Numbered from the stretch's first letter, positions 17,098 to 25,411 are shown. The stretch: 55,608 nt of DNA from Sphingomonas sp. TDK1 (GCF_001650735.1 NZ_LXVY01000024.1:1-55608), one strand, 5' to 3'. Numbers and translations are program-made. Notes: generated by a model not told the origin, from the sequence alone.

Positions 17098-17501
17098 CCG
17101 GCGTGACGCATCTGTCGGACCATCGTCCGTTTCCCGACCTTTCGGTCGCGGAATTCGCGGTGCTGATCGCACTCCTGCGCGCCGGACCGCACCCGGCCGG
17201 GTTCCTCATCCCGACGCTCGACAGCTGGTTCGATACGAAGCTCTGCGTCGCCGATCTCGAACCGACGATCGCGCGGCTGATCCGCGCCAATCTCATCCTG
17301 CGCCGGGGCGAGACACTCTACCCGCGCCGGCACGCCCGCAACCTCATCATCGGGGTGTACGGCAACCTGTTCCGTATCCTCGCCGACGACATGGCGCAGC
17401 TCGTGTCGCTTCAGGAGCCGTCGCTCCTCGGGACGCTCAAATCCTACCTCACCCGCCGCGAACAGGAAGATCGCGAAAAGCAGAAGAAGAAGGACGACTG
17501 A
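17094..17501 (+). CDS. Unknown tra-operon protein, winged-helix-like
   Basis: 135 residues, no signal peptide. Residues about 15-85 (FAVLIALLRAGPHPAGFLIPTLDSW ... LEPTIARLIRANLILRRGETLYP) have the helix-helix-helix-wing pattern of a winged-helix domain, and the C-terminus is a highly charged helix (RREQEDREKQKKKDD). I cannot name the family. It is coupled to traN by ATGA and lies one base before traF, so a DNA- or RNA-binding regulator expressed with the channel is one possible reading. Confidence 0.65.
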   Translation: MTGVTHLSDHRPFPDLSVAEFAVLIALLRAGPHPAGFLIPTLDSWFDTKLCVADLEPTIARLIRANLILRRGETLYPRRHARNLIIGVYGNLFRILADDMAQLVSLQEPSLLGTLKSYLTRREQEDREKQKKKDD

Positions 17502-17502
17502 C

Positions 17503-18411
17503 ATGCGCAAGGCCCTGACCCTCGCTCTCATCCTCTCGGTCGCGTCGCCCGTGCTGACGCCGGCGACGGCGCAGGACCTGACGCCGCTGCCGGATTCGGT
17601 GTCGTCGAGCCGCGATGTCGGTGACGACGGCCGCGATGGCGGCCAGGACAGCTACGGCGGCGCGGACGATCTCGGCTCGGCCGACCGCGTCGCGGCGCAG
17701 ACCGGCGACGACTTCTACTGCCGCGAGCGGCGGCTCGGCACCTGGTTCTATTGCGACAAGCCGAAGGCCAAGCCCGCCGAGCAGCGGTCGGCGCAGCCTA
17801 CGCGGTCGTCGGCCGAGCAACTGGCGGCGATCTCCAAACAGCTCGAGGAACTGAAGGCGCGGGCGATCCTCGAGCCGACGCCCGAGAATATCAGCCACTA
17901 TATCGCCTTCCAGCGCGAGCAGCTCGACCGCGCCTCGTCGTTCGCCGACATGTGGCAGCGCACGGTGTGGCAGAACCCTGACCTCGACTACACGCTCCAG
18001 CGCCCCGTCAGCCAGCTGGGCAAGCGGACCTGGCTCGATACGCGTAACGCCGATCGCGAGCGCGTCCTGTCGCAGATCTCGCAGCGGTACGGCGTGTTCT
18101 ATTTCTATTCGTCGGCGTGTGCCGCCTGCGAGACCTTCGGGCCGATCATGCGCAGCGTCTCGGACCGTTTCGGCCTGACCGTCATGGCGATCTCGCTCGA
18201 TGGCGGGCCGACCCGCGCCTTCCCGAACTACACGGTCGACACCGGCCAGTACAAGGCGATGGGGATGCGCGGCCAGCAGGTGCCCGCGCTCGTCCTGTTC
18301 GACACCGTCACCAAGCAGCCGATGCCGATCGGCTACGGCGTGATGGCGGCCGACGAGGTGATGAACCGCATCTTCACACTGACCAGCGTCAAGCCCGGGA
18401 GTGACTTCTGA
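17503..18411 (+). CDS. traF: TraF (F-type), thioredoxin-like periplasmic protein
   Basis: 302 residues (F TraF: 247). A signal peptide ends near ATAQ|DLTP. A low-complexity acidic segment precedes the conserved part: FYCRERRLGTWFYCDKP, then a thioredoxin-fold domain with FYFYSSACAACETFGPI. This version retains a CxxC (CAAC), which some TraF proteins lack, so redox activity is plausible. TraF is required for F-pilus assembly. Its stop overlaps the traH start by one base. Confidence 0.9.
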   Translation: MRKALTLALILSVASPVLTPATAQDLTPLPDSVSSSRDVGDDGRDGGQDSYGGADDLGSADRVAAQTGDDFYCRERRLGTWFYCDKPKAKPAEQRSAQPTRSSAEQLAAISKQLEELKARAILEPTPENISHYIAFQREQLDRASSFADMWQRTVWQNPDLDYTLQRPVSQLGKRTWLDTRNADRERVLSQISQRYGVFYFYSSACAACETFGPIMRSVSDRFGLTVMAISLDGGPTRAFPNYTVDTGQYKAMGMRGQQVPALVLFDTVTKQPMPIGYGVMAADEVMNRIFTLTSVKPGSDF

Positions 18412-19853
18412 TGGTCCGCTCGATCGTCCGCTTCTGCGCCGCGGTTCTCGCGCAGGCCAGCATGATCCTCGCATTGGGCGGTCTCGTCGCGACGCCGGCG
18501 CTGGCCGACGTCCAGGGCGAGATGAACAGCTATTTCAACAAGTCGGGCGCGGCCGCCAACGTGACCGGCCCGACCGCCTTTCAGGGGCAGTCGGCGGGTT
18601 ATTACTCGGGTGGTTCGCTGTGGAGCCGCTTTCCGCAGAAGTCGATCAACCCGGTCAGCGTCGCGCTCCCCAGCGCGCGTGGCGGCTGCGGTGGCATCGA
18701 CCTGTTCGCGGGGTCGTTCTCGTTCATCAACGCCGACGAGATCGTGGCGATGCTCAAGGCGACCGCCAACAACGCGATCGGCTTCGCCTTCCAGCTCGCG
18801 ATCGACAGCATCTCCGCGCAGATCGGCGGGGTGATGAAGGACATGAGCCAGCGCGTGCAGCAGCTGAACGCGTTCAACATGTCCTCGTGCGAAGCGGCGC
18901 AGCAGGCGGTCGGCTCGCTGTGGCCGGCGATGGACGGGGCGTCCTCGACGATCTGCCAGCAGGTCGGCGGGGCGAAGGGGTTCTTCTCCGACGCGGCTGC
19001 GGCGCGCCACGGCTGCACCAACAAGGGCGAGCGTGAGGATACGATCGCGCGTGCCGGCGACGATGCCGAATTGGTCCAGTCGAAGAATTACACCTGGTAT
19101 GCGCTGAACGCCAAAAGCGCGACCAAGCCGTCCCGCGAATATGCCGAGTTCCTCATGACGATGGTCGGCACGATCATCTATGACGCGACCAAGGCCAAGG
19201 ACAGCATGGGCGCGTTCCAGTTCATCGCGCCGGCCAGCTGGGACACCTATCAGGCGCTGCTCGACGGCACCGCCTCGGCACCGACCGATGTGTGGCAGTG
19301 CGACACGACCGACGACAAGGGGTGTCTGAAGCCCACGCCCACCAAGCTGAGCATCTCGACCAACGAGGCGCTGCGTACGCGCGTCCTGAAGGCGATGGAC
19401 AGCATGTCGGGCAAGATCCGCTCCAACGCCGCGCTGTCGGGTGACGAGATCGCGCTGCTGGGCATGACGTCGATCCCGCTCTACAAGATCCTCGTCGTCA
19501 ACGAGGCGGCGCACATGGGCCTCTCGGGCGGCGATCGCGCGACGCTCGCCGAGATGGTCGCGATCGACATGCTGATGTCGATGCTCGACCGGATGCTGGA
19601 CACGATCTCGCAGGCGCAGGCGGGCGCGAAGTTCGTCTCGACCGACGAGTTCAAGGCGTGGCGCGCCCAGGTCGACAGCGTGAAGACCGAGCTGTCGCGG
19701 CGCAGCGAGAAGATGGCCGGGCAGATCTCCAATACCTACCGGGTGATCCAGTACACCCAGTTCATGGAATCCACCCTCAAGAACACCATGAGCCCGCAGT
19801 TGTCGGCTTCGCTCCGGTTCGGACGCGGCCTCAGCGCGCAGGGCTTGCGGTAA
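18411..19853 (+). CDS. traH: TraH, pilus assembly protein
   Basis: 480 residues (F TraH: 458). A signal peptide ends near TPALA|DVQ. Family features include MNSYFNKSGAAANVTGPTAFQGQSAGYYSGGS at the mature N-terminus (residues about 37-68), a GGCGGIDLFAGSFSFINADE block, and long C-terminal helices (about 370-460). TraH is a periplasmic/outer-membrane component needed for pilus assembly with TraF and TraW. traG follows after 23 bases. Confidence 0.93.
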   Translation: MVRSIVRFCAAVLAQASMILALGGLVATPALADVQGEMNSYFNKSGAAANVTGPTAFQGQSAGYYSGGSLWSRFPQKSINPVSVALPSARGGCGGIDLFAGSFSFINADEIVAMLKATANNAIGFAFQLAIDSISAQIGGVMKDMSQRVQQLNAFNMSSCEAAQQAVGSLWPAMDGASSTICQQVGGAKGFFSDAAAARHGCTNKGEREDTIARAGDDAELVQSKNYTWYALNAKSATKPSREYAEFLMTMVGTIIYDATKAKDSMGAFQFIAPASWDTYQALLDGTASAPTDVWQCDTTDDKGCLKPTPTKLSISTNEALRTRVLKAMDSMSGKIRSNAALSGDEIALLGMTSIPLYKILVVNEAAHMGLSGGDRATLAEMVAIDMLMSMLDRMLDTISQAQAGAKFVSTDEFKAWRAQVDSVKTELSRRSEKMAGQISNTYRVIQYTQFMESTLKNTMSPQLSASLRFGRGLSAQGLR

Positions 19854-19876
19854 ACGGCGGCAAGGGAGCGACGGCG

Positions 19877-22800
19877 ATGGGCGGGCTCGAAGTCTTCACG
19901 ATCGGCGGGGGCGAATATATCGTCAACGTCTTCAACGCGGTCGCGGCATGGACCGGGGGCGGGGGCTACCGCTCGATGCTCCAGGTCGTGATGGTGATGG
20001 GCTTCATCTACTCGCTGTTCGTCGTCGCCTTCTCGCTCGACTGGCGGGCGTGGTTCAACTGGTTCCTCCAGTCGACGCTCATCTACATGATGCTGATGGT
20101 CCCGACCGTCACGGTGAAGGTGACCGACCGGATCAACCCCGCGCTCGCGCCCTCGGTGGTCGACAACGTGCCGCTGGGCCTGGGCGTGATGGCCTCGTTT
20201 ACGAGCCAGGTCGGCGACTGGATGACGCGCTCGGCCGAGACCGTGTTCGTCATGCCCAACGCGCTCGCGCTGACCAACAACGGCATGATCTACGGCGCGC
20301 GGCTGATGGACAAGGCACGCACGTTCCAGATCACCGACAGCGTGTTCCGCGCCAACCTCGATGAGCATCTGAAGCAATGCACCTTCTATGACGTGCTGCT
20401 CGGCTTCAAGGCGATGGACGACCTGACCAAGACCAGCAACCTGTGGGAGTCGATCGGGCCGGGGTCGCCGGCGCGCAGCCAGCGCTGGATCAGTTCGACC
20501 GGTCCCGGCACCACCGAAAATTCGATAATCCCGTGCAACGAAGCCTATTCGCGCATGGATGCCCAGTGGCAGACGGCCTACGACAAGGATCTGATCCCGT
20601 TCGCCAGGAACGCCTATCCTGGCATCGCCGACACGATCGCGGCGCAGCGCATTCGCGATGACCTGCCGGTGGTCGCGGCGCAGATGCACGGCACCTCGAC
20701 CGATGCCTATTCGTACCTGAAACAGATCTCGATGATTGACGCGTTCCTGGCCGCGCGCGAGAGCTTCTCAGACGCCGGGTGGGACGCCTATGCGTCGCAG
20801 CGCGCGGACGCCCAGGCCAAGAACACCTACACCTCGATCGCTACGCAGGCGATGACCTGGGTGCCGCTTCTCGGCATCGTCCTGACGGTCGTATTCTACG
20901 CGATGTTCCCGGTGCTTTTCCCGCTGTTCCTGTTCCCCAGGACCGGCCTGCAGACGCTCAAGGGCTATGCGACCGGGTTCTTCTACCTCGCCTCCTGGGG
21001 GCCGCTCTACGTCATCCTGCACATGTTCGTGATGAGCAGGGCGGCGAGCCTCTATCACGCGGCGGCGCCGATCGGGCCGACGCTGCTGGTTTCGGACGGC
21101 ATGGCGAGCGTCAATGAATCGATCTCGACGCTCGCCGGCTTCCTGATGATGAGCGTGCCGTTCATCGCCGGCGGGATGGCGCGCGGCGCGATGGCGATCG
21201 CGGGGCATGCGACCTCGATGTTGCAACCGGCGCACAGCGCGGCCGAACAGGCCGCGACCGAGCGCACCACCGGCAACTACTCGTACGGCAATACCTCATT
21301 CCAGAACCTGACGTCGGGCATGACCCAGGCGAACAAGTTCGACGATCAGCCCAAGTTCAATTCGGGCTATTCGGTCGGCACGTTCACCAACGCCGACGGT
21401 GGCGTGACGTACGGCTTCGCGGACGGGACCAACGCGTTCGATACCCGCCAGGGCATCTCGAACCTCGCATTCACGCCGACGCGGACCGCCGGGTTCGACA
21501 GCAGCATGAGCCGGGCGCTCTCGGACGGGCAGACGCACACCCAGTCGCTCCGCAGCGCGGCATCGCAATCCTGGAACGCGACGGCGACGACGGCGACGGA
21601 TCTGTTGACGGCCGCTGAGCATCGGCGTGGTAGTTCGACCGAGACGGGGTCGGGGTTCAATAACAGCATCACCAGAATGACGGAGGCATCTCGGAGCCTT
21701 TCCACCGGACTGAGCAATCGCTTTGGTCTTAGTGAGTCCGATGCACAGCAAGTCGCCCGTGCTTCGCAGACCACAGGCGACGCGAACGCCGGCATAGAAG
21801 TTCTTAAGAAGTTGTGGGGCGTCACCGGAAGGGCTGGCCTCAGCGGTAAAATCGCATCGATCGCGACCGAAAATACGAACAGGACGCTGTCGGCCGATAA
21901 CGCCTACGGGGAATTACAAGACTACATTACAAAGGAAACTAACTCGACGCAGGCCCGGGCAGCACGCGACGAATTCATGCGTGAATCTAGCACGAGCGGA
22001 GATAGCGAGGTTCGGTCGCTGTCGCAGAAGCTGGGCGTCAGCGTCGGGGAATCGCGGTCGGCGTCGTTGGAAGCAACTCGAGCCGAAGAGACGTTCCAGC
22101 GGGTCAGCAACGATGTCAGGGAGGCCTCGGCGCGGGGCTGGTCGCTCAATCGGAACGAGAGCCAGGAGTTTGTCGTGTATGCCCAGGAGCGGCTTCTCGG
22201 CGACGACACGCTGTCGCAGTTCGGGTGGACGCCAGGCATGGTCATGCCGCGCACGCCGCAACAGGAACAGGTGCGCGATATCCTGCTTGGCGAATTTATG
22301 GAGCGCCGCGTCGCATCGGTCCGCGACGAACTGGGTGTAAGCGTGCCTGAGCGTCTGTCGGGGCAGTTGCATGGCCCCGCATCGGCGACCCCGGGTGCGG
22401 TAAACCAATGGGGCAACCAGCGCGCAGCCGGTGTCAGGGCACAAGGACCGGACGTGTCGATCCGCGAAAGTTCGCGCGATCTCGACTTGGCCGGCAATGT
22501 CGCAGACGCGATCCCGAATGCGTCAGCGCGCATCACCCGTGGTGCATTCGAGGTCGGCAACGGTGTCGACGAGGCGAGAGGGACGGCGGGTCAGCTAGGT
22601 GACCATGTCCAAGAGCGCAATGATGCGTGGATCACGACGACACTTCCCGGTGTTGAGGGCGCGCGCAACTGGGTCCGTGACAATCTCGGGATCGGAGCTG
22701 GCACCAGCCATGTTTACGAAGTCCCGCGCGGTGAACGTGCGATGCTGCCGATTTCGGGGCGGCTGAGTTCGGGAATGGGTGGTCGGATCGACCCGGTCAC

Positions 22801-23140
22801 TGGCGAGCCCGGACGGCATCACCGAGGGGTGGATATTGCCGCGCCAGCAGGGACGGAGATCCGCGCACCTGCATCGGGCCAGGTCATCCGAAACGACTTC
22901 CAGGCCAACGGGGCCGGCAATTATGTGGTCCTGCAGCACGGCGACGGGTCGCAGAGCAAATACTTCCACATGCAGGATCGGTCTGGCTTCCAGGTCGGCA
23001 GCACGGTCGAAGCTGGGGCGGTGATCGGGCGTGTTGGCAGCACCGGGAAATCGACCGGTTCGCACCTTCATTATGAATTATGGAAGGATGGCGCTCCGGT
23101 CGATCCGAGGCGGTTCCAGCTTAGGAATGGCCGGGAGTGA
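19877..23140 (+). CDS. traG: TraG with C-terminal M23 (LytM) peptidase domain
   Basis: 1087 residues from the ATG at 19877 after an aaggga ribosome site. The N-terminal part (1-460) is TraG: GGGEYIVNVFNAVAAW, several membrane spans and the PVLFPLFLFPRTGLQTLKGYATGFFYLASWGP block. The middle (about 460-940) is a Ser/Thr/Gln-rich, mostly helical periplasmic region whose base composition drops around 21.6-22.5 kb. Residues about 955-1085 form an M23 peptidase with H982-x-x-x-D986 and H1063-L-H1065 zinc motifs plus FHMQ. TraG acts in pilus assembly, mating-pair stabilisation and entry exclusion; a fused peptidoglycan hydrolase is not part of F TraG. Confidence 0.92.
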   Translation: MGGLEVFTIGGGEYIVNVFNAVAAWTGGGGYRSMLQVVMVMGFIYSLFVVAFSLDWRAWFNWFLQSTLIYMMLMVPTVTVKVTDRINPALAPSVVDNVPLGLGVMASFTSQVGDWMTRSAETVFVMPNALALTNNGMIYGARLMDKARTFQITDSVFRANLDEHLKQCTFYDVLLGFKAMDDLTKTSNLWESIGPGSPARSQRWISSTGPGTTENSIIPCNEAYSRMDAQWQTAYDKDLIPFARNAYPGIADTIAAQRIRDDLPVVAAQMHGTSTDAYSYLKQISMIDAFLAARESFSDAGWDAYASQRADAQAKNTYTSIATQAMTWVPLLGIVLTVVFYAMFPVLFPLFLFPRTGLQTLKGYATGFFYLASWGPLYVILHMFVMSRAASLYHAAAPIGPTLLVSDGMASVNESISTLAGFLMMSVPFIAGGMARGAMAIAGHATSMLQPAHSAAEQAATERTTGNYSYGNTSFQNLTSGMTQANKFDDQPKFNSGYSVGTFTNADGGVTYGFADGTNAFDTRQGISNLAFTPTRTAGFDSSMSRALSDGQTHTQSLRSAASQSWNATATTATDLLTAAEHRRGSSTETGSGFNNSITRMTEASRSLSTGLSNRFGLSESDAQQVARASQTTGDANAGIEVLKKLWGVTGRAGLSGKIASIATENTNRTLSADNAYGELQDYITKETNSTQARAARDEFMRESSTSGDSEVRSLSQKLGVSVGESRSASLEATRAEETFQRVSNDVREASARGWSLNRNESQEFVVYAQERLLGDDTLSQFGWTPGMVMPRTPQQEQVRDILLGEFMERRVASVRDELGVSVPERLSGQLHGPASATPGAVNQWGNQRAAGVRAQGPDVSIRESSRDLDLAGNVADAIPNASARITRGAFEVGNGVDEARGTAGQLGDHVQERNDAWITTTLPGVEGARNWVRDNLGIGAGTSHVYEVPRGERAMLPISGRLSSGMGGRIDPVTGEPGRHHRGVDIAAPAGTEIRAPASGQVIRNDFQANGAGNYVVLQHGDGSQSKYFHMQDRSGFQVGSTVEAGAVIGRVGSTGKSTGSHLHYELWKDGAPVDPRRFQLRNGRE

Positions 23141-23375
23141 AGATGAAGGCGAAAGCCATTACTATTGCAATAAACACAAAGAAAAGCTTTGCATGTGAGT
23201 TGTCGCTCACTTCGGGTGGCTCAAATTCATCGTGTCTAGTGGCTTCAGCCAATGCCTCCCGGCCTACATGCGTCATTTGATCGTACATGTTGCTAGGATT
23301 GATATATCCGTTTGAAGACGAGCCACCGATTGGGAACCGATCCCAGTCCATCTGGCCAGGTTCGTGGTTCAACAT
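23121..23375 (-). CDS. Small tail-anchored membrane protein facing traG (entry-exclusion candidate)
   Basis: 84 residues. A perfect aaggag ribosome site lies 6 bases upstream of the ATG on the minus strand, which supports a real gene. The first 60 residues are acidic and polar; residues about 63-80 form one membrane span (KLFFVFIAIVMAFAFIFT). The base composition is lower in GC than the surroundings. The last 20 bases overlap the end of traG on the opposite strand. In F and SXT/R391 a small inner-membrane exclusion protein lies next to traG, so exclusion is a testable guess. Confidence 0.7.
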   Translation of the reverse strand: MLNHEPGQMDWDRFPIGGSSSNGYINPSNMYDQMTHVGREALAEATRHDEFEPPEVSDNSHAKLFFVFIAIVMAFAFIFTPGHS

Positions 23376-23419
23376 GGCCGCTCCTTCCTCAATCCGTGGC
23401 TGACCGTGCTGGTCAGAAT

Positions 23420-23436
23420 TAGGCTTGCAAAGCCTA
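23420..23436. promoter_or_regulatory. Perfect 7-bp inverted repeat between divergent genes
   Basis: TAGGCTT-GCA-AAGCCTA is a perfect palindrome with a 3-base centre, in the 71-base gap between the minus-strand membrane gene and the next plus-strand gene. Its place between divergent start sites fits an operator; a short hairpin is the alternative. Confidence 0.4.
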
Positions 23437-23446
23437 GCATATCGGA

Positions 23447-23848
23447 TTGAGTTTGGCGAGGATTTTCACCCGTACTGACGGAGTGGGCACGGTGGAGCAG
23501 GACGGCGAAAACCCGCGCACGATCGAACGCTACGAGGCGCTGCTGCGCGAGCATCTGCTGTTCTACGATGCGCTGCGTCTGCGCGAGCGCCGGCCGAGGA
23601 GCGCGGCGCAGCGCCAGTTCCAGGACGTGGCGTGGGGGAAGGCCGCGCCGGTCACCGATCACGAGTGCGCCTATGTCTGGCACCTGAAGGCGCGCGGGAT
23701 CGCGCCGTTCAACACGCCGGCGCCGGCACCGCATATCGACGACGTGATGGCCGGATTCGACGTCGGCGCGCGGCCGGTTAGTGGCGACGTCGGCACGAAA
23801 TGGGATAATGCCTGGCGCGAGTATCGTGGTGGCCGGGAGTTCTTCTAA
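23447..23848 (+). CDS. Unknown protein upstream of the SRAP gene
   Basis: 133 residues from a TTG at 23447; a GTG at 23492 with GGAG eight bases upstream is an equally likely start and would give 118 residues. The protein is charged, without signal peptide or membrane segment. The N-terminal half is helical (TIERYEALLREHLLFYDALRLRERR), and the C-terminus is aromatic (KWDNAWREYRGGREFF). I do not recognise a family. It ends 26 bases before the SRAP start and is probably cotranscribed with it. Confidence 0.65.
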   Translation: MSLARIFTRTDGVGTVEQDGENPRTIERYEALLREHLLFYDALRLRERRPRSAAQRQFQDVAWGKAAPVTDHECAYVWHLKARGIAPFNTPAPAPHIDDVMAGFDVGARPVSGDVGTKWDNAWREYRGGREFF

Positions 23849-23874
23849 CCTGGGCACGATGAAGGAGCCGATCG

Positions 23875-24540
23875 ATCTGCAACCGATATCGCCTGAGCGC
23901 CAAACAGGCCGCGGTGATGCGGGCGGTCGGATTCGAGCCGCCTTATCCCGAGGACGAGACCTACCCGGTGCCGCGCGAGATCTTCCCGACGGGCAAGAAG
24001 ACAGCGCGCTACGGACTGGTCGTCAGGCGGGCAGGGGAGGGTAACCGTCCGCTCGAACCGGTCGCGATGGAATGGGGCTTCCCGACCAAGGTAGCGAGCA
24101 AGCGCGACCCGGCGGTCAAGCTGGACAAGTTCGTCACCAATGCGCGGAATCTCGCATCGTCGATGTGGAAGCCGTCGATCGCGAATCCCGATCGGCGCTG
24201 CCTGGTCCCGTTCACGCACTTCGCCGAGCCGCATCCCGACGGCGGGACGGGCGACGATGGCAAACCCCGCCAGATGTGGTTTTCGCTGCCCGACCAGCCC
24301 ATCGCCTTCTTCGCCGGTCTGTGGCGGCCGACCGAGCGCGGCGATGCCTATGCCTTCTGCACCACCTCTCCCAACGCCACCGTCGATCCCTGGCATCCCA
24401 AGGCAATGCCGGCGATCCTTCACCCTCGCGATTTCACGGCATGGCTCGACGGCAGCTATGAAGACGCCCTGAAGCTCGTCCGCCCCTATGAGGGCGAGAT
24501 GAGCGCGCAGGAGGCAACTCCCGATGGCGGCGCGACGTGA
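23875..24540 (+). CDS. SRAP-domain protein (YedK/HMCES family), apparent AUC start
   Basis: 221 residues if translation starts at ATC 23875-23877. SRAP proteins must begin Met-Cys, because Cys2 forms the thiazolidine link to abasic sites in single-stranded DNA. Here the frame reads I-C-N-R-Y-R-L-S-A-K-Q, a textbook SRAP N-terminus, with an in-frame stop 15 bases upstream and no ATG, GTG or TTG between. An aaggag ribosome site sits 7 bases before the ATC. Other active-site residues are present: the Asn of TNARNLAS, the Glu of FTHFAEPH and the His of WHPKAMPAIL. Its role is to shield or process abasic sites in ssDNA, useful during conjugative entry. Confidence 0.85.
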   Translation: MCNRYRLSAKQAAVMRAVGFEPPYPEDETYPVPREIFPTGKKTARYGLVVRRAGEGNRPLEPVAMEWGFPTKVASKRDPAVKLDKFVTNARNLASSMWKPSIANPDRRCLVPFTHFAEPHPDGGTGDDGKPRQMWFSLPDQPIAFFAGLWRPTERGDAYAFCTTSPNATVDPWHPKAMPAILHPRDFTAWLDGSYEDALKLVRPYEGEMSAQEATPDGGAT

Positions 24541-24584
24541 ACCGGGCTAAGGCCGGTCCAATCATTCACCACCGGGACGTGTTC

Positions 24585-24866
24585 ATGACGACGACATCCG
24601 ATCTGGCCGAACAGCTCTCCAATACCCATGGCCTCGCAAAGGCGGACGCCAGGAAGGTCATCGATGCGATCCTTGCGAACATCACCGCGGCTGTCGCGAC
24701 CGGCGAGGAAGTCAGCCTCAACGGGTTCGGCAAGTTCAAGCTGAAGGACACCCCAGAGCGCCAGGGGCGCAACCCGTCGACGGGCGAGGCGATCACGATC
24801 GCGGCGTCACGCAAGCTGACGTTCGCGCCGGCGAAGGCGGTCCGCGATCGGATGAACGGCAAGTGA
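24585..24866 (+). CDS. HU/IHF-family DNA-binding protein
   Basis: 93 residues from the ATG at 24585 (the frame extends to 24537). It has the complete HU pattern: N-terminal helices (SDLAEQLSNTHGLAKADARKVIDAIL), then GEEVSLNGFGKFKL, the DNA-clasping arm with TPERQGRNPSTGEAITIAAS, and the FAPAKAVRD C-terminus. It compacts and bends DNA and may act at plasmid replication or transfer sites. It lies 44 bases after the SRAP gene. Confidence 0.93.
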   Translation: MTTTSDLAEQLSNTHGLAKADARKVIDAILANITAAVATGEEVSLNGFGKFKLKDTPERQGRNPSTGEAITIAASRKLTFAPAKAVRDRMNGK

Positions 24867-24872
24867 TAAACG

Positions 24873-24896
24873 GGCCAGGGTTTTAGAACGCTGGCC
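24873..24896 (+). terminator. Hairpin after the HU gene
   Basis: GGCCAG and CTGGCC pair around an inner GTT/AAC step and a ttag loop, beginning 7 bases after the HU stop codon. There is no long T-run, so termination may be partial. The next small gene has its own gaggggac ribosome site. Confidence 0.5.
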
Positions 24897-24913
24897 TAAA
24901 CTGAGGGGACTTC

Positions 24914-25066
24914 ATGGCCGATACCGCAGCCGACTACCGCGCGAGGGCAGCGGCCGACCTTGCCGAGGCCCAGCAGCTCGTTCTGCCCCATGCTAGGGAC
25001 CGTATGCTGCATTCGGCCGATCGCTGGTCGAAGATGGCTGATGCGGCCGATCGCCGTGTCCGGTAA
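24914..25066 (+). CDS. Small Ala/Arg-rich helical protein
   Basis: 50 residues, starting ATG at 24914 after gaggggac, ending TAA 25064-25066. The chain (MADTAADYRARAAADLAEAQ ... DRMLHSADRWSKMADAADRR) is one or two amphipathic helices with no known domain. Similar short helical proteins are common in sphingomonad accessory DNA, from memory. The next small frame overlaps its end. Confidence 0.55.
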   Translation: MADTAADYRARAAADLAEAQQLVLPHARDRMLHSADRWSKMADAADRRVR

Positions 25067-25235
25067 CGAAAGCACGACGGTCGCGCTCGACGTGGCTAAC
25101 TGGTCAGCGGTCCAGGCAATGGTCGAGCGTCTCGACGACAGGGCTGTGATAGCGATCTACGAGCTGGCCGAAGGCGCTGGTCCGGTCGCGGACCTCGCGG
25201 CCGCACAGATGGAAAAACGCAACCTCGACTATTGA
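25056..25235 (+). CDS. Small acidic protein overlapping the previous gene
   Basis: 59 residues if started at GTG 25056; an ATG at 25041 would add five. The sequence (TTVALDVANWSAVQAMVERL, AVIAIYELAEGAGPVADLA) predicts an alpha/beta fold with no recognised family. It overlaps the 50-residue gene by 11 bases, which suggests coupled translation. It could be a spurious frame, though its composition looks protein-like. Confidence 0.45.
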   Translation: MSGNESTTVALDVANWSAVQAMVERLDDRAVIAIYELAEGAGPVADLAAAQMEKRNLDY

Positions 25236-25283
25236 GCCAAGTTAAGAGTTCGGCCGCTGGTTAAGCCGCTGTTGCCAACCCGG

Positions 25284-25302
25284 CACAAGCCACGTTCCTG
25301 TT
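25284..25302 (+). repeat. 19-bp direct repeat, left copy (target duplication)
   Basis: CACAAGCCACGTTCCTGTT occurs here and, identically, at 29281-29299. The two copies exactly bracket the inverted ends of the IS1202-like element, as expected for a long target-site duplication. The flanking bases differ on both sides. Confidence 0.85.
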
Positions 25303-25361
25303 GTTGCCGCCAGTTAGAAAAGACACATTCCCCGCCAAATAGAAATGACACCGCCTCGTGG

Positions 25362-25411
25362 CAGCGGGGGCAGCGTGTAGCCCCCCAAGCAGCGCAGTGC
25401 TGCCCCCGCTG
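25362..25411. terminator. Strong 13-bp stem-loop inside the left IS end
   Basis: CAGCGGGGGCAGC (25362-25374) is perfectly complementary to GCTGCCCCCGCTG (25399-25411) across a 24-base loop. It lies downstream of the response regulator on the minus strand and just inside the left inverted repeat. It may terminate the passenger genes or insulate the element from outside transcription. No T-run is visible. Confidence 0.5.

Noticed and set aside
19658..19876. Longer start for traG, adding 73 residues
   Set aside because: This stretch overlaps the end of traH and has no TraG similarity; the ATG at 19877 with its ribosome site gives the canonical N-terminus.
24537..24584. Upstream start for the HU gene at 24537
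   Set aside because: The extra 16 residues are absent from HU proteins; the start at 24585 gives the standard length and N-terminal helix.
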